A stretch of 64,000 nucleotides of DNA from Pseudomonas oryzihabitans. GTDB lineage: Bacteria; Pseudomonadota; Gammaproteobacteria; Pseudomonadales; Pseudomonadaceae. The position numbers and the translations under genes are program-made. The notes under the pieces were generated by a model that did not search any database, was not told the DNA's origin, and saw nothing but the letters and a program-made list of their open reading frames with translations. The stretch is taken from the NCBI RefSeq assembly GCF_014522265.1, contig NZ_CP017024.1, positions 4,722,501-4,786,500 of the forward strand. Reading direction: 5' to 3'. Positions 18,654 through 26,048 of this stretch are shown piece after piece. Position 1 is the stretch's first letter, and each line of letters starts with the position of its first letter.

Positions 18654-19169
18654 ATGACGCCCATGCTGAAGAAAGCCTCCAGCCTGTCCCTCGCCATCCT
18701 GCTGGCTGCCGGTGCCGGTCTGGCCCAGGCCGCCGACAAGCTGTCTCCGGCCGAATTCGTCGACGACGCCTCGGCCAAGGGCATCGCCGAGATCGAGGCA
18801 GGCAAGCTGGCCCTGGAAAAGAGCCAGTCCCAGGACATCAAGACCTTCGCCCAGAGCATGATCGACGATCACACCAAGGCCAACGAGCAGCTCAAGAGCC
18901 TGGCCCAGGAGAAGAAGCTGAAAGTCTCCACCGACGCCGAGCTGATGGACAAGGCCAAGGCCATGATCCTGCAGGTGCGTGACGATTCCTTCGATCGCTC
19001 CTATGCCAACAACCAGGTCGTGGCCCATGAGCAGACCATCGAGATCTTCCGCAACGAAGCCAAGACCGGCGATGACGCCGCGCTCAAGGCCTTCGCCGAG
19101 AAGACCCTGCCGAAGCTGGAGCACCACCTCCAGGAAGCCAAGGCGCTGCAGACCAAGTACGCGAAGTAA
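18654..19169 (+). CDS. Periplasmic DUF4142 protein
   Basis: A 171-residue protein with a signal peptide ending near AGLAQAADK, followed by an all-helical DUF4142 domain (ferritin-like bundle). Typical stretches are FVDDASAKGIAEIEAGKLAL, FAQSMIDDHTKANEQLKSLA and the final LPKLEHHLQEAKAL. An AGGAG lies 9 bases before ATG 18654; ATG 18663 is an alternative. Members are widespread small periplasmic proteins, some tied to stress, but the role is unknown. It stands alone, with a REP pair downstream. Confidence 0.85.
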   Translation: MTPMLKKASSLSLAILLAAGAGLAQAADKLSPAEFVDDASAKGIAEIEAGKLALEKSQSQDIKTFAQSMIDDHTKANEQLKSLAQEKKLKVSTDAELMDKAKAMILQVRDDSFDRSYANNQVVAHEQTIEIFRNEAKTGDDAALKAFAEKTLPKLEHHLQEAKALQTKYAK

Positions 19170-19265
19170 CAGCCAGGAGCGGCCGTATCGGCGTCCTGTC
19201 CTGCCCACCCGTTCGTGGCGTTGCAGGTAGTGCACCGAAGACGGACGGAAGGTATCGAGCACGTT

Positions 19266-19329
19266 ATCGCGGCCATGGGCCGCTCCTACAGACGCTGCTG
19301 TACCCGTAGGAGCGGCCCATGGCCGCGAT
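19266..19329. repeat. Inverted REP pair
   Basis: ATCGCGGCCATGGGCCGCTCCTACA is followed after a short spacer by its inverted copy (TGTACCCGTAGGAGCGGCCCATGGCCGCGAT). Two more pairs of the same family lie at 29748 and 46844. Confidence 0.85.
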
Positions 19330-19469
19330 CCAACCTAGCCCATACTACCTCTTCACAAGCGCCAACAAGGGGCAACCTGTCGTGACGGCGCTCAATCCTT
19401 GTGCAGCGCTTTGACCGGTTCAGACGCTGCCAATATCGCGATCCCCGGCTAACACTGGGCTTGCGCAAC

Positions 19470-19486
19470 TTGGCTTCGCTCTTGCA
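19470..19486 (+). promoter_or_regulatory. Sigma-54 promoter of the nitrate transporter gene
   Basis: TTGGCTTCGCTCTTGCA has the GG-N10-GC spacing and the TTGGC/TTGCA boxes of a -24/-12 promoter. The predicted transcript start (about 19496) lies 5 bases before the first hairpin of the ANTAR leader, which supports the call. Confidence 0.6.
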
Positions 19487-19500
19487 AAGACCTGGGTAGC

Positions 19501-19581
19501 GGTGGCCAACGGCGGTCACCTCAATCGACAAAGGCGTCAGTTCACCTCCCGGCAACGGGCAAGGGTGACTGGCGCCTTTTT
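19501..19581 (+). promoter_or_regulatory. ANTAR (NasT-binding) antitermination leader of nasA
   Basis: Two hairpins with hexanucleotide loops lie in tandem. P1 is GGTGGCC, loop AACGGC, GGTCACC (19501-19520, 7 bp with one G-T). P2 has loop AAAGGC (19530-19535) closed by GAC/GTC with a partly paired outer stem. Both loops have A at position 1 and G at position 4, the known ANTAR rule. P2 shares its 3' half with the 5' arm of the terminator at 19530-19581, so NasT binding to P1-P2 would block the terminator. The regulator pair nasS-nasT is 3.5 kb upstream. Confidence 0.8.
19530..19581 (+). terminator. Leader terminator controlled by NasT
   Basis: AAAGGCGTCAG..TCACC pairs with GGTGA.CTGGCGCCTTT over 16 bp (one bulged T, one T-G), ending in TTTTT. 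A nested CCCG-GCAA-CGGG hairpin caps it. It lies 30 bases before the start codon of the transporter. Confidence 0.85.
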
Positions 19582-19610
19582 CATGCCCGTGACGTGCCCG
19601 AGGTGCCTCC

Positions 19611-20822
19611 ATGAGTCCCAGTTTCTGGAAAGCCGGCCATGCGCCGACCCTGTTCGCCGCCTTCCTCTACTTCGACCTGAGTTTCATGGTCTGGTACGTG
19701 CTCGGCCCCATGGCCGTGCAGATCGCCACCGACCTGCAGCTGACCACCCAGCAGCGCAGCATGATGGTGGCGACGCCCATCCTCGCCGGCGCTGTCCTGC
19801 GCCTGATCCTGGGCTTCGTCGCCGATCGACTGTCACCCAAGACCGCCGGCATCATCGGCCAGGTGGTGGTGATCCTGGCGCTGCTGGTGGCCTGGCAGCA
19901 TGGCGTGCACAGCTATGAGCAGACCCTGGTGCTGGGCCTGTTCCTCGGCTTCGCCGGCGCCTCCTTCGCCGTTGCCCTGCCGCTGGCCTCCCAGTGGTAT
20001 CCGCCGCAGCACCAGGGCAAGGCCCTGGGCATCGCCGGCGCGGGCAACTCGGGTACGGTGTTCGCCGCCCTCTTCGCCCCGGCACTGGCCAAGGCCTTTG
20101 GCTGGACCAACGTGTTCGGCTTCGCGCTGATCCCGCTGATCCTGACCCTGGTGGTCTTCGTGCTCTGCGCCCGCAACGCCCCGGAACGCCCGGCGCCGAA
20201 GAAGCTGGCGGACTATGGCCGCGCCCTGGGCGACCAGGACAGCTGGTGGTTCATGTTCTTCTACAGCGTGACCTTCGGCGGCTTCCTCGGCCTCGCCAGC
20301 ACCCTGCCCGGCTACTTCCATGACCAGTACGCCCTGGAGCCGGTGGTTGCCGGCTACTACACCGCGGCCTGTGTCTTCGGTGGCAGCCTGATGCGGCCCC
20401 TGGGTGGCGCCCTGGCCGACCGCATCGGCGGCATCCGCGCGCTGCTCGGCATGTACACCGTCGCGGCCATCTGCATCGCCGCTGTGGGTTTCCACCTGCC
20501 CAGCGCCATGGCCGCCCTTGCGCTGTTCGTGGTCGCCATGCTCAGCCTGGGTGCTGGCAACGGCGCGGTGTTCCAGCTGGTCCCCCAGCGCTTCCGCAAG
20601 GAAATCGGCGTCATGACCGGACTGATTGGCATGGCGGGCGGCATCGGCGGCTTCGCCCTCACCGCCGGCCTGGGCGCGGTCAAACAGGCCACCGGCGACT
20701 ATCAGCTGGGCCTCTGGCTGTTCGCTGCCCTCGGCGTGCTCGCCTGGTTCGGCCTGCTCAGCGTCAAGCGCCGCTGGCGCACCACCTGGGGCTCGGCGGC
20801 CGTCACCGCCGCGCGGGTCTGA
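19611..20822 (+). CDS. nasA: Nitrate/nitrite transporter (NarK/NasA-type MFS)
   Basis: A 403-residue, 12-helix transporter (MSPSFWKAGHAPTLFAAFLY). Nitrate porter signatures are present: FDLSFMVWYVLGPMAVQIA, the nitrate signature-like GFAGASFAVALPLASQWYPP and GNSGTVFAALFAPAL, and the second signature around GAGNGAVFQLVPQRFRKEIG. Arg residues in LRLILGFVADR and in the second half are expected to bind nitrate. It lies behind a sigma-54 promoter and a NasT-type leader, so it should be made only under nitrogen limitation with nitrate or nitrite present. nirBD and nasC are not downstream; a terminator follows. Confidence 0.92.
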   Translation: MSPSFWKAGHAPTLFAAFLYFDLSFMVWYVLGPMAVQIATDLQLTTQQRSMMVATPILAGAVLRLILGFVADRLSPKTAGIIGQVVVILALLVAWQHGVHSYEQTLVLGLFLGFAGASFAVALPLASQWYPPQHQGKALGIAGAGNSGTVFAALFAPALAKAFGWTNVFGFALIPLILTLVVFVLCARNAPERPAPKKLADYGRALGDQDSWWFMFFYSVTFGGFLGLASTLPGYFHDQYALEPVVAGYYTAACVFGGSLMRPLGGALADRIGGIRALLGMYTVAAICIAAVGFHLPSAMAALALFVVAMLSLGAGNGAVFQLVPQRFRKEIGVMTGLIGMAGGIGGFALTAGLGAVKQATGDYQLGLWLFAALGVLAWFGLLSVKRRWRTTWGSAAVTAARV

Positions 20823-20830
20823 GAGAAGTC

Positions 20831-20856
20831 CGGCGGCCAGGTGCCGCCGGTTTTCA
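20831..20856 (+). terminator. Terminator of nasA
   Basis: CCGGCGGC, a 5-base loop, GCCGCCGG (8 bp) followed by TTTTC, 8 bases after the transporter stop. It abuts the stop of the convergent GNAT gene and may serve both strands. Confidence 0.8.
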
Positions 20857-20857
20857 T

Positions 20858-21430
20858 TCAGGGGGCGGGACGCACATAGCTGGTCAGTACGTGATCCCGC
20901 CAGACCCCGTCGATTTCCAGATAGCGCCGCGCCAAACCCTCGCGCTCGAAGCCGAGGCGGGTCAGCAGATGAGCGCTGCGCAGGTTCTCCGGCAGATGGT
21001 TGGCCATGATCCGATTCAGGCCCAGCTCGGCGATGACGAAGTCCCGCCCCAGGCGCACCGCCTGGCGCATCAGCCCCCGTCCCTGCCAGGCTGCATCCAG
21101 GCCATAGCCCAGGTAGCAGGCCTGGAAACCGCCGCGAACCATCTGGCTGAAATTCACCGTACCTATCACCAGCGGCCCCGCCCGCAGCACCAGGCGCAAT
21201 TCGCTCAGGCCTGGGCCGCCGGCGCGGTACGCCGCTACCTGCCCCTGCCATTGCGCCAGGGTATAGAAGGCATCCGAGCGCCGTGGCATCGACAGCGCCA
21301 GGTGCTGGCGATTGCGCCGATAGTAGTCGGCTACCGCGCCAGGATCGGCCAGGGTCAGGTCGATCAGTTCCACCGCCTCAGTCACGGCGAAGCGGGGCGG
21401 ATACTGCAGCGGAACGCTCAGGGCGGTCAT
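20858..21430 (-). CDS. GNAT N-acetyltransferase (RimJ/RimL-like)
   Basis: A 190-residue acetyltransferase of the RimJ/RimL type: IDLTLADPGAVADYYRRNRQ at the start, YLGYGLDAAWQGRGLMRQAV for acetyl-CoA binding (Q-G-R-G-L-M), and LPENLRSAHLLTRLGFEREG at the C-terminal end. Such enzymes acetylate ribosomal-protein N-termini or, in some cases, amino groups of antibiotics and nucleotide-peptide toxins. It is the last gene of the peptide-importer operon and overlaps the preceding GNAT gene by 4 bases. Confidence 0.88.
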   Translation of the reverse strand: MTALSVPLQYPPRFAVTEAVELIDLTLADPGAVADYYRRNRQHLALSMPRRSDAFYTLAQWQGQVAAYRAGGPGLSELRLVLRAGPLVIGTVNFSQMVRGGFQACYLGYGLDAAWQGRGLMRQAVRLGRDFVIAELGLNRIMANHLPENLRSAHLLTRLGFEREGLARRYLEIDGVWRDHVLTSYVRPAP

Positions 21431-21963
21431 GGCTTCACCTGCGGTGGCAATTCATAGACCCAGGTGGCGCAGCGCTGCCCGTCCGGACCTTGCCGATCGT
21501 TTTCCAGCACCCGCACGCGCCGGAAACCCACCCGTTCGGCGAGCCGTTGGCTGGAGTGGTTGGCGGCCGAAGTGGTGAGAAAGAGCCCCGCCGCGCCCCG
21601 CTGCTCGACGAAGTAGCGCAACGCGGCGGTCATCAGGCCCTGGCCGGTATGCAGGCTGTGCAGCCAGTAGCCGATCTCGTAGCGCCGCCCGCCGTCCAGT
21701 GGCGTGAGCCCCAGGCAGCCGAGCAACGCGTCACCGCGCACCAGGAAGTAGCGTTTCTCGCCCTGGGCCAGGGTGAAGGCACCGCGCGCGGCGAGCAGGC
21801 TGTCGCGAGCCTGGGCGACCGTGGTGTGTTCCCGGGCCCAGCCGAGGAAGCGGCGATGCTCGGCATAGCTCCAGTTCAGCGCCTCGGCGAAGGCCTCGGC
21901 CAGGCGTGGTTGCGGCCAGACCAGCGCGAAGTCGGCCAGGGCGATGCGCGGTGGAAAATTCAT
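21427..21963 (-). CDS. GNAT N-acetyltransferase
   Basis: A 178-residue second acetyltransferase of the RimJ/RimL group ([20 protein letters not shown]). The acetyl-CoA site is YEIGYWLHSLHTGQGLMTAA and the fold ends with ANHSSQRLAERVGFRRVRVL. Its start overlaps the stop of the importer ATPase gene by 4 bases and its stop overlaps the next GNAT gene by 4 bases, so both acetyltransferases are co-translated with the importer. Substrate unknown; acetylation of an imported peptide or nucleoside is an inference from this placement. Confidence 0.88.
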   Translation of the reverse strand: MNFPPRIALADFALVWPQPRLAEAFAEALNWSYAEHRRFLGWAREHTTVAQARDSLLAARGAFTLAQGEKRYFLVRGDALLGCLGLTPLDGGRRYEIGYWLHSLHTGQGLMTAALRYFVEQRGAAGLFLTTSAANHSSQRLAERVGFRRVRVLENDRQGPDGQRCATWVYELPPQVKP

Positions 21964-23612
21964 GGCGGGGTCCCGAAATCCAGGCGCGGCACGGCGGCCA
22001 GCAGGCGTTGGGTCATGGCGTGAGCGGGCGCACGCAGTACCCGTTCGGCGCTGTCCTGTTCGACGATGTGGCCGCCGTCCATCACCGCGATGCGATCGGC
22101 CAGGTACTCGACCACGCCGAAATTATGGGTGATGAACAGATAGGCCAGCCCCCGCTCCGCCTGGAGCTCGCGCAGGAGATCGAGGATCTGCGCCTGCACC
22201 GAGACGTCGAGCGCCGAGGTGGGTTCGTCGCATACCAGCACCTGCGGCTCGACGATCAGCGCCCGGGCGATGGCGATACGCTGCCGCTGGCCGCCGGAAA
22301 ATTCGTGGGCGAAGCGCTGCAGGGTGTCGCCGGGCAGCCCGACCCGCTCCACCAGGGCCGCGGCGCGGCGCTGGCGCTCGGCGGCATCCAGCTCGGGACG
22401 CAGCGCCAGCAAGCCCTGCTCCAGGGTAGCGCCGATGCGCATGCGCGGATCCAGCGAGGCGAAGGGATCCTGGAAGACGATCTGGATCTGCCGCCGTAGC
22501 CGCTGCAGGGTGCGCCGATCGGCCGTGAGCAGGTCCTCGCCGCCCAGCTGGGCGCTGCCGCTGATGCGCGGTCCATCGAGCAGCCGCAGCAGCGCCTTGC
22601 CGGTGGTGGTCTTGCCGCACCCGGACTCGCCCAGCAGCGCCAGGGTCTCGCCCGCGTGCAGGTCGAAGCTCACCCCGTCCACCGCCCTGACCCAGTCCCG
22701 CGTTCGGCCCCAGGCCCCGCGGCGGAGCGGATAGTGCACGGCCAGCTCACGCACCTCCAGCAGCCGCGCGCCCGGCTGGCGCTGCGGCAGGGCACGCGGG
22801 GTGCCGGCCAGGGTCTGGCCGCGCTTGGCGAAGGTGGGAATGGCGGCGAACAGCTCGCGGGCATAGGGATGCCGGGGCGCCTCGAAGAATTCCGCGGCCG
22901 GGGCGCTCTCGACGATCTCGCCATGGCGCATCAGGGCCACGTGATCGGCCACCTGGCGCACCACCGCCAGATCGTGGGTGATGAGCAGGATGGCCATGCC
23001 CAGTTCACGCTGGATATCGGCCAGCAGCGCGAGGATCTGCGCCTGGACGGTGACGTCCAGCGCCGTGGTGGGTTCATCGGCGATCAGCAGGTCCGGTTCG
23101 GCGGCCAGTGCCAGGGCGAGCATGATGCGCTGCTTCTGGCCACCGGAGAACTGGAAGGGATAGTCGTCGATCCGCCGCTCCGGCTCGGGAATGCCGACCC
23201 GGCCCAGCCATTCCACCACCCGGGCACGGGTGGCGGCACCGCGCAGCGCGGTATGGGCGCGCAGGGTTTCCTCGATCTGCTCGCCGATGCGCATGACCGG
23301 GTTCAGGCTGGTGGCGGGCTCCTGGAAGATGGTGCCGACGCGCCCGCCGCGCAGTTCGCGCAGGCGTCCTTCCGGCAGTCGATGCAGGTCGGTCCCGGCC
23401 AGCAGCGCCGCGCCGCGGGCGATACCCAGCGACGGTGGCAGCAGCCGCAGCAGCGAGAGCGCGGTGACGCTCTTGCCACTGCCCGACTCGCCTACCAGGG
23501 CGAAGGTCTCGCCACGCGCGATGGCCAGGCTCAGGCCGCGGACCGCCTGCCGTGTGCCCTCCTCGCCCTCGACCAGGATCTCCAGATCGCGAATCTCCAG
23601 CACCGGGGTCAT
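21960..23612 (-). CDS. Peptide ABC transporter ATP-binding protein (fused double ATPase, YejF-like)
   Basis: A 550-residue protein with two complete ABC ATPase domains in tandem. Each has a Walker A (GESGSGKS near residue 42; GESGCGKT near 330), a signature ([18 protein letters not shown]) and a Walker B ([24 protein letters not shown]). This fused form is typical of YejF-type peptide importers, including those taking up microcin C and peptidyl nucleosides. It energizes the two permeases encoded just upstream and overlaps both neighbouring genes by 4 bases. Confidence 0.92.
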   Translation of the reverse strand: MTPVLEIRDLEILVEGEEGTRQAVRGLSLAIARGETFALVGESGSGKSVTALSLLRLLPPSLGIARGAALLAGTDLHRLPEGRLRELRGGRVGTIFQEPATSLNPVMRIGEQIEETLRAHTALRGAATRARVVEWLGRVGIPEPERRIDDYPFQFSGGQKQRIMLALALAAEPDLLIADEPTTALDVTVQAQILALLADIQRELGMAILLITHDLAVVRQVADHVALMRHGEIVESAPAAEFFEAPRHPYARELFAAIPTFAKRGQTLAGTPRALPQRQPGARLLEVRELAVHYPLRRGAWGRTRDWVRAVDGVSFDLHAGETLALLGESGCGKTTTGKALLRLLDGPRISGSAQLGGEDLLTADRRTLQRLRRQIQIVFQDPFASLDPRMRIGATLEQGLLALRPELDAAERQRRAAALVERVGLPGDTLQRFAHEFSGGQRQRIAIARALIVEPQVLVCDEPTSALDVSVQAQILDLLRELQAERGLAYLFITHNFGVVEYLADRIAVMDGGHIVEQDSAERVLRAPAHAMTQRLLAAVPRLDFGTPP

Positions 23613-25065
23613 GGCTGCACCTCACCCTGGCCGGGACGGCGCCTGAGCCAGGCGGATCTCAGCCGGCGACTGCGCGGATCGAAGGCGTCGCGCACGGCAT
23701 CGGCGAACAGATTGGCCGCCAGCACCAGGGTCAGCATGAAGGCGAAGGCGCTGAGCAGATTCCACCAGATCATCGGGGTACGGGACATCTCGGTCCGGGC
23801 ATCGTTGATCATGGAGCCAAAGGAATTCATGGTCGGGTCGACGCCGATGCCCAGGTAGGACAGCACCGCCTCGTAGAGCACCAGGCTGGAGAACTCCAGG
23901 GTCAGGGTGATGAGCACCAGGTAGAAGACGTTGGGCAGCAGGTGCCGGCGCAGGATGGTGAAGTGGGAGACGCCAAAGGCTCGTGCGGCCTGGACGTATT
24001 CCAGCTCGCGCAACTTGAGCGCCTCGGCGCGCAGCAGACGGCACAGCCCGGCCCAGCCGGTGAGGCCGAGGATCAGGCAGAGCATGAAGAGGCGCAGGTC
24101 GGCCCGCGCCGCACCGGTGTCGAACAGCTCGGGATGGCGGTCGATGAACACCTGCATCATCAACACGCAGGCCGCCACCAGCAGCACCCGGGGATGGAGG
24201 TCAGGGTGGTGTAGAGGTAGGTGATGACGTCGTCCACCCGGCCCTTGAAATAGCCGGCGGCCAGGCCGAAGCCGATCGCCGGCGGCAGCATGGCCAGGGT
24301 GGTCAGGCTGCCGATGACGAAGGCGGTGCGGATGCTCTTGAGCGACTGGTAGAGGACGTCGTTGCCGGTGCTGTCGGTGCCCAGCACGTGATAGTTGCTG
24401 GCCAGGGCGATCACGCTGCCGGTTACCAGGCAGACGCCCAGCCAGGTCAGCAGGATGGCGCGCCAGGGGGTGGCGGTGTGGCCACGGAGGATGAGTCCGC
24501 AGCGTACCGCGAAACCACCCGTCTCGCGCAACCGTGCCGTCGCCAGGGCCGCGGTCGCCAGGGCCAGCGCCAGACCGCCGAGCAGGCCCAACGTCAGTCG
24601 CTTGAGAAGATCGCCCCGCCACTCGGTAGCGGGATCGCTCAAGGTGGTAGCGGCATGCCTGAGGCGCGGGAAATCGCGCAGCGGCAGGCCCTCGGCGCTG
24701 GTACCCAGGGTTTCCTTGGTGAACTGGTGGGTGGCGAGTGGCGCGGAATAGGTCTTTTCGCGCTGGGTCAGGCTGGTGTCGGCCAGCAGGCCATCGAGGG
24801 CCGAGAGCACCGTGGGGGAATAGATCGGCGCCGTGGCGCCGGGCGTGGCGGGCAACTGAGGCCGGTAGTGCACCGAATCCAGCAGGGCGATGGCGACGAA
24901 GCTGGCCAGTATCACGGCCGCGCTCATCGCCGGCGCATCCTGCAGCACCCGCCGCCAACTGGCGCGCAGGGCCGGCTGGCGACGCGTGCGCCAGGCGTAG
25001 ACCAGGGTACCGGCCACCAGCAGGTAGAGGGCGAGGTCGGTCCAGAGCAAGACGAATTTCGGCAT
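23609..25065 (-). pseudogene. Peptide ABC transporter permease (YejE-like) with long N-terminal extension, one-base frameshift
   Basis: Two overlapping frames cover one permease. The upstream frame reads MPKFVLLWTDLALYLLVAGT through TYLYTTLTSIPG; the downstream frame resumes LLVAACVLMMQVFIDRHPEL and runs to the stop at 23609. The break is at CCC 24188-24190 (GGG on the coding strand); one added G restores TSIPGVLLVAACV and a 485-residue protein. The C-terminal half is a normal DppC/YejE-type inner-membrane domain with the EAA-like loop EYVQAARAFGVSHFTILRRH. The N-terminal half adds about four predicted membrane segments and a periplasmic stretch, so the protein is about 140 residues longer than E. 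coli YejE. It overlaps the ATPase gene by 4 bases. Confidence 0.85.
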
Positions 25066-25070
25066 GGCGG

Positions 25071-26048
25071 CTACCTGAAGCGAACGCGAGGATCGGCGAG
25101 GGTGTAGGACAGGTCCGCCAGGATCAGGCCGACGATGTAGAGCACCGAGCCGAGGAACACCATGGTGCGCACCACGGCGAAGTCCTGGCCGTTGATGGCG
25201 TCGATGGTGTAGCTGCCCAGGCCGGGAATGCCAAAGAAGGATTCGGCGATCAGGCTGCCCATGATCAGCAGTGGGATGGCCGAGACCACGCCGGTGAGAA
25301 TTGGCAGCGCCGCATTGCGCAAGACGTGGTGCAACAGCACCTGGCGCTCGGCCAGGCCCTTGGCGCGGGCGGTGCGCACATAGTCCTTGCCGATCTCCTC
25401 GAGAAACAGCGCGCGATAGAAGCGCGCCTGGCTGCCCAGCCCGGAAATCACCGCGACCAGCACCGGCAGCGCCAGGAAGCGCAGCAGATTCCAGCCTTCC
25501 TCATAACCCGAATAGGGCACCAGCCGCAGGATCTTCGCGAACAGCCACTGGCCGGCGATGATGTAGAACAGCGAGGAGATCGACAGCAGCAGCACGCAGA
25601 GCACCACGCCCCAGAAGTCCAGGCGGGTGGCGCGAAAGAACACCAGCAGGAGGGCGAAACCGACGCTGGCGACCAGGCCTAGGACAAAGGTCGGCAGCGC
25701 CAGCGCCAGGCTCGGTCCGGCGCGCTCGGCGATCTCCCGGCCGATGTCGCGACCGCTGTCGGAGGTGCCGAAGCCGAACACCAGCAGACTGACCGACCGG
25801 TCGAAGAAGAGGGTATCGGTAAACTGCTCCATTCCTTCACGGGTGGTATTGATGAGCAGTGGCTTGTCGTAGCCGTGCTCTGCCTTCCAGTCCTCGATGG
25901 CTTCGGCGGTGACGTACTTGCCACCGATGGCCAGGCGCGCCATGTCGTCCGGGGTGTTGACGGTAAAGAACAGCAGGAAGGTCAGCAGATTCACCCCGAT
26001 CAGGATGAGCACGCCATAGGCCAGGCGTCGCAGCAGATAGCCGATCAT
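25071..26048 (-). CDS. Peptide ABC transporter permease (YejB/DppB-like)
   Basis: A 325-residue permease of the OppB/DppB type (MIGYLLRRLAYGVLILIGVN), with six predicted membrane helices and a large first periplasmic loop (about residues 35-115). The ATPase-contact loop is visible in VRTARAKGLAERQVLLHHVL. Its start overlaps the binding-protein stop by 4 bases and the next permease starts 5 bases after it. It forms the membrane channel with the YejE-like protein. Confidence 0.92.
   Translation of the reverse strand: MIGYLLRRLAYGVLILIGVNLLTFLLFFTVNTPDDMARLAIGGKYVTAEAIEDWKAEHGYDKPLLINTTREGMEQFTDTLFFDRSVSLLVFGFGTSDSGRDIGREIAERAGPSLALALPTFVLGLVASVGFALLLVFFRATRLDFWGVVLCVLLLSISSLFYIIAGQWLFAKILRLVPYSGYEEGWNLLRFLALPVLVAVISGLGSQARFYRALFLEEIGKDYVRTARAKGLAERQVLLHHVLRNAALPILTGVVSAIPLLIMGSLIAESFFGIPGLGSYTIDAINGQDFAVVRTMVFLGSVLYIVGLILADLSYTLADPRVRFR

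Noticed and set aside
24160-24958. Two separate permease genes at 23609-24195 and 24160-25065
   Set aside because: The two frames join into one continuous permease at a single missing base, and neither part alone has a complete membrane domain with a plausible start.
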